NCBI GenBank assembly: GCA_030592145.1
Contig: JAUVKJ010000132.1
Location: 1-5,715, forward strand
Reading direction: 5' to 3'
Length of the DNA stretch: 5,715 nt
DNA from: Bacteroides sp.
GTDB lineage: Bacteria; Bacteroidota; Bacteroidia; Bacteroidales; SM23-62
Below, piece after piece: positions 5,522 through 5,715 of this stretch (within the stretch, counting starts at the first letter, position 1; the number at the start of each line of letters is the position of its first letter). The position numbers and the translations under genes were made by a program. The notes under the pieces are model-generated. The model was not told the origin of the DNA. It searched no databases and saw only the letters and a program-made list of their open reading frames with translations.

Positions 5522-5715
5522 GATGAATAAGTTAGTCAGTTTGCACCAGCGGCCGGACCAGTATGATCAACTGTAGAAACAAAACGATCAGAGTTTAGAT
5601 GATCATTCTTCTGGCAGCCAGCTTTATTTAGATTCAATAAGTATTGAGTTTTTCCGTGTTTTTTCACTGTTTTTTAACAGGGCTTGCGTTCAGGCTTGAT
5701 TATTTTTATGCTCAC
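5522..5715. other. Non-coding stretch at the right edge with small repeats
   Basis: No credible gene is seen on either strand. The stretch is AT-rich with three GATCA copies (5565, 5586, 5601), a CTGGC-A-GCCAG palindrome (5611-5621), a CTGTT-TTTT-AACAG inverted repeat (5667-5680) and a GGCTTG direct repeat with 12-base period (5681-5686 and 5693-5698). Any of these could be a regulator site in the upstream control region of the peptide operon, but all are short enough to be chance. Confidence 0.35.

Noticed and set aside
5324..5530. Plus-strand 68-aa frame
   Set aside because: It runs antisense across precursor 1 and the hairpin-rich leader, with no domain pattern and no neighbours on that strand.
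5674..5715. Minus-strand frame open from the right edge to a TAA at 5674, 13 codons
   Set aside because: Forty bases without a stop in one of three frames is expected by chance, and the residues show no recognisable C-terminus.

Overview
The window is most likely from a member of the Bacteroidota. The clues are a two-component-regulator (Reg_prop) beta-propeller sensor with the characteristic LEDGLPQ opening, a TAnnTTTG-type promoter box in front of it, mostly A-rich start regions without Shine-Dalgarno sites, and a pair of double-glycine peptide precursors next to a C39-peptidase ABC exporter and an HlyD-type adaptor. No rRNA, tRNA, CRISPR array or insertion sequence is visible, so the taxon is an inference.

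All seven supported genes lie on the minus strand and are read from right to left. At the right end (5364-5715) is a non-coding stretch holding a terminator-like hairpin with an eight-U tail and several further small hairpins. Next come two short precursor genes that overlap by one base (5187-5363, 58 aa; 5002-5187, 61 aa). A GC-rich intercistronic hairpin follows, then a 35-aa single-pass membrane peptide gene (4834-4941) that resembles the C-terminus of the first precursor. After it come an HlyD-family membrane fusion protein (3656-4789), a 718-aa peptidase-containing ABC exporter (1489-3645) and a CPBP intramembrane protease (586-1407). A periplasmic propeller sensor (1-491) starts last and runs off the left edge.

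Read together, this looks like a compact system that makes, trims, exports and possibly gives immunity to a small peptide. The two precursors carry double-glycine leaders, and cutting after the second glycine would release two 33-residue hydrophobic cores. The C39 domain of the ABC protein would remove the leaders while the transporter, with the HlyD adaptor, moves the cores out of the cytoplasm. An outer-membrane TolC partner is not in the window. The CPBP protein and the 35-aa membrane peptide are the two candidates for self-protection. The product could be a two-peptide bacteriocin (class IIb-like) or an exported signal; the sequence alone does not decide. The propeller gene may be an independent neighbour.

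The most novel-looking parts are the 35-aa peptide with its W-D-x-[FI]-I-N motif shared with precursor 1, the stop-start fused precursor pair, and the structured leader in front of them.
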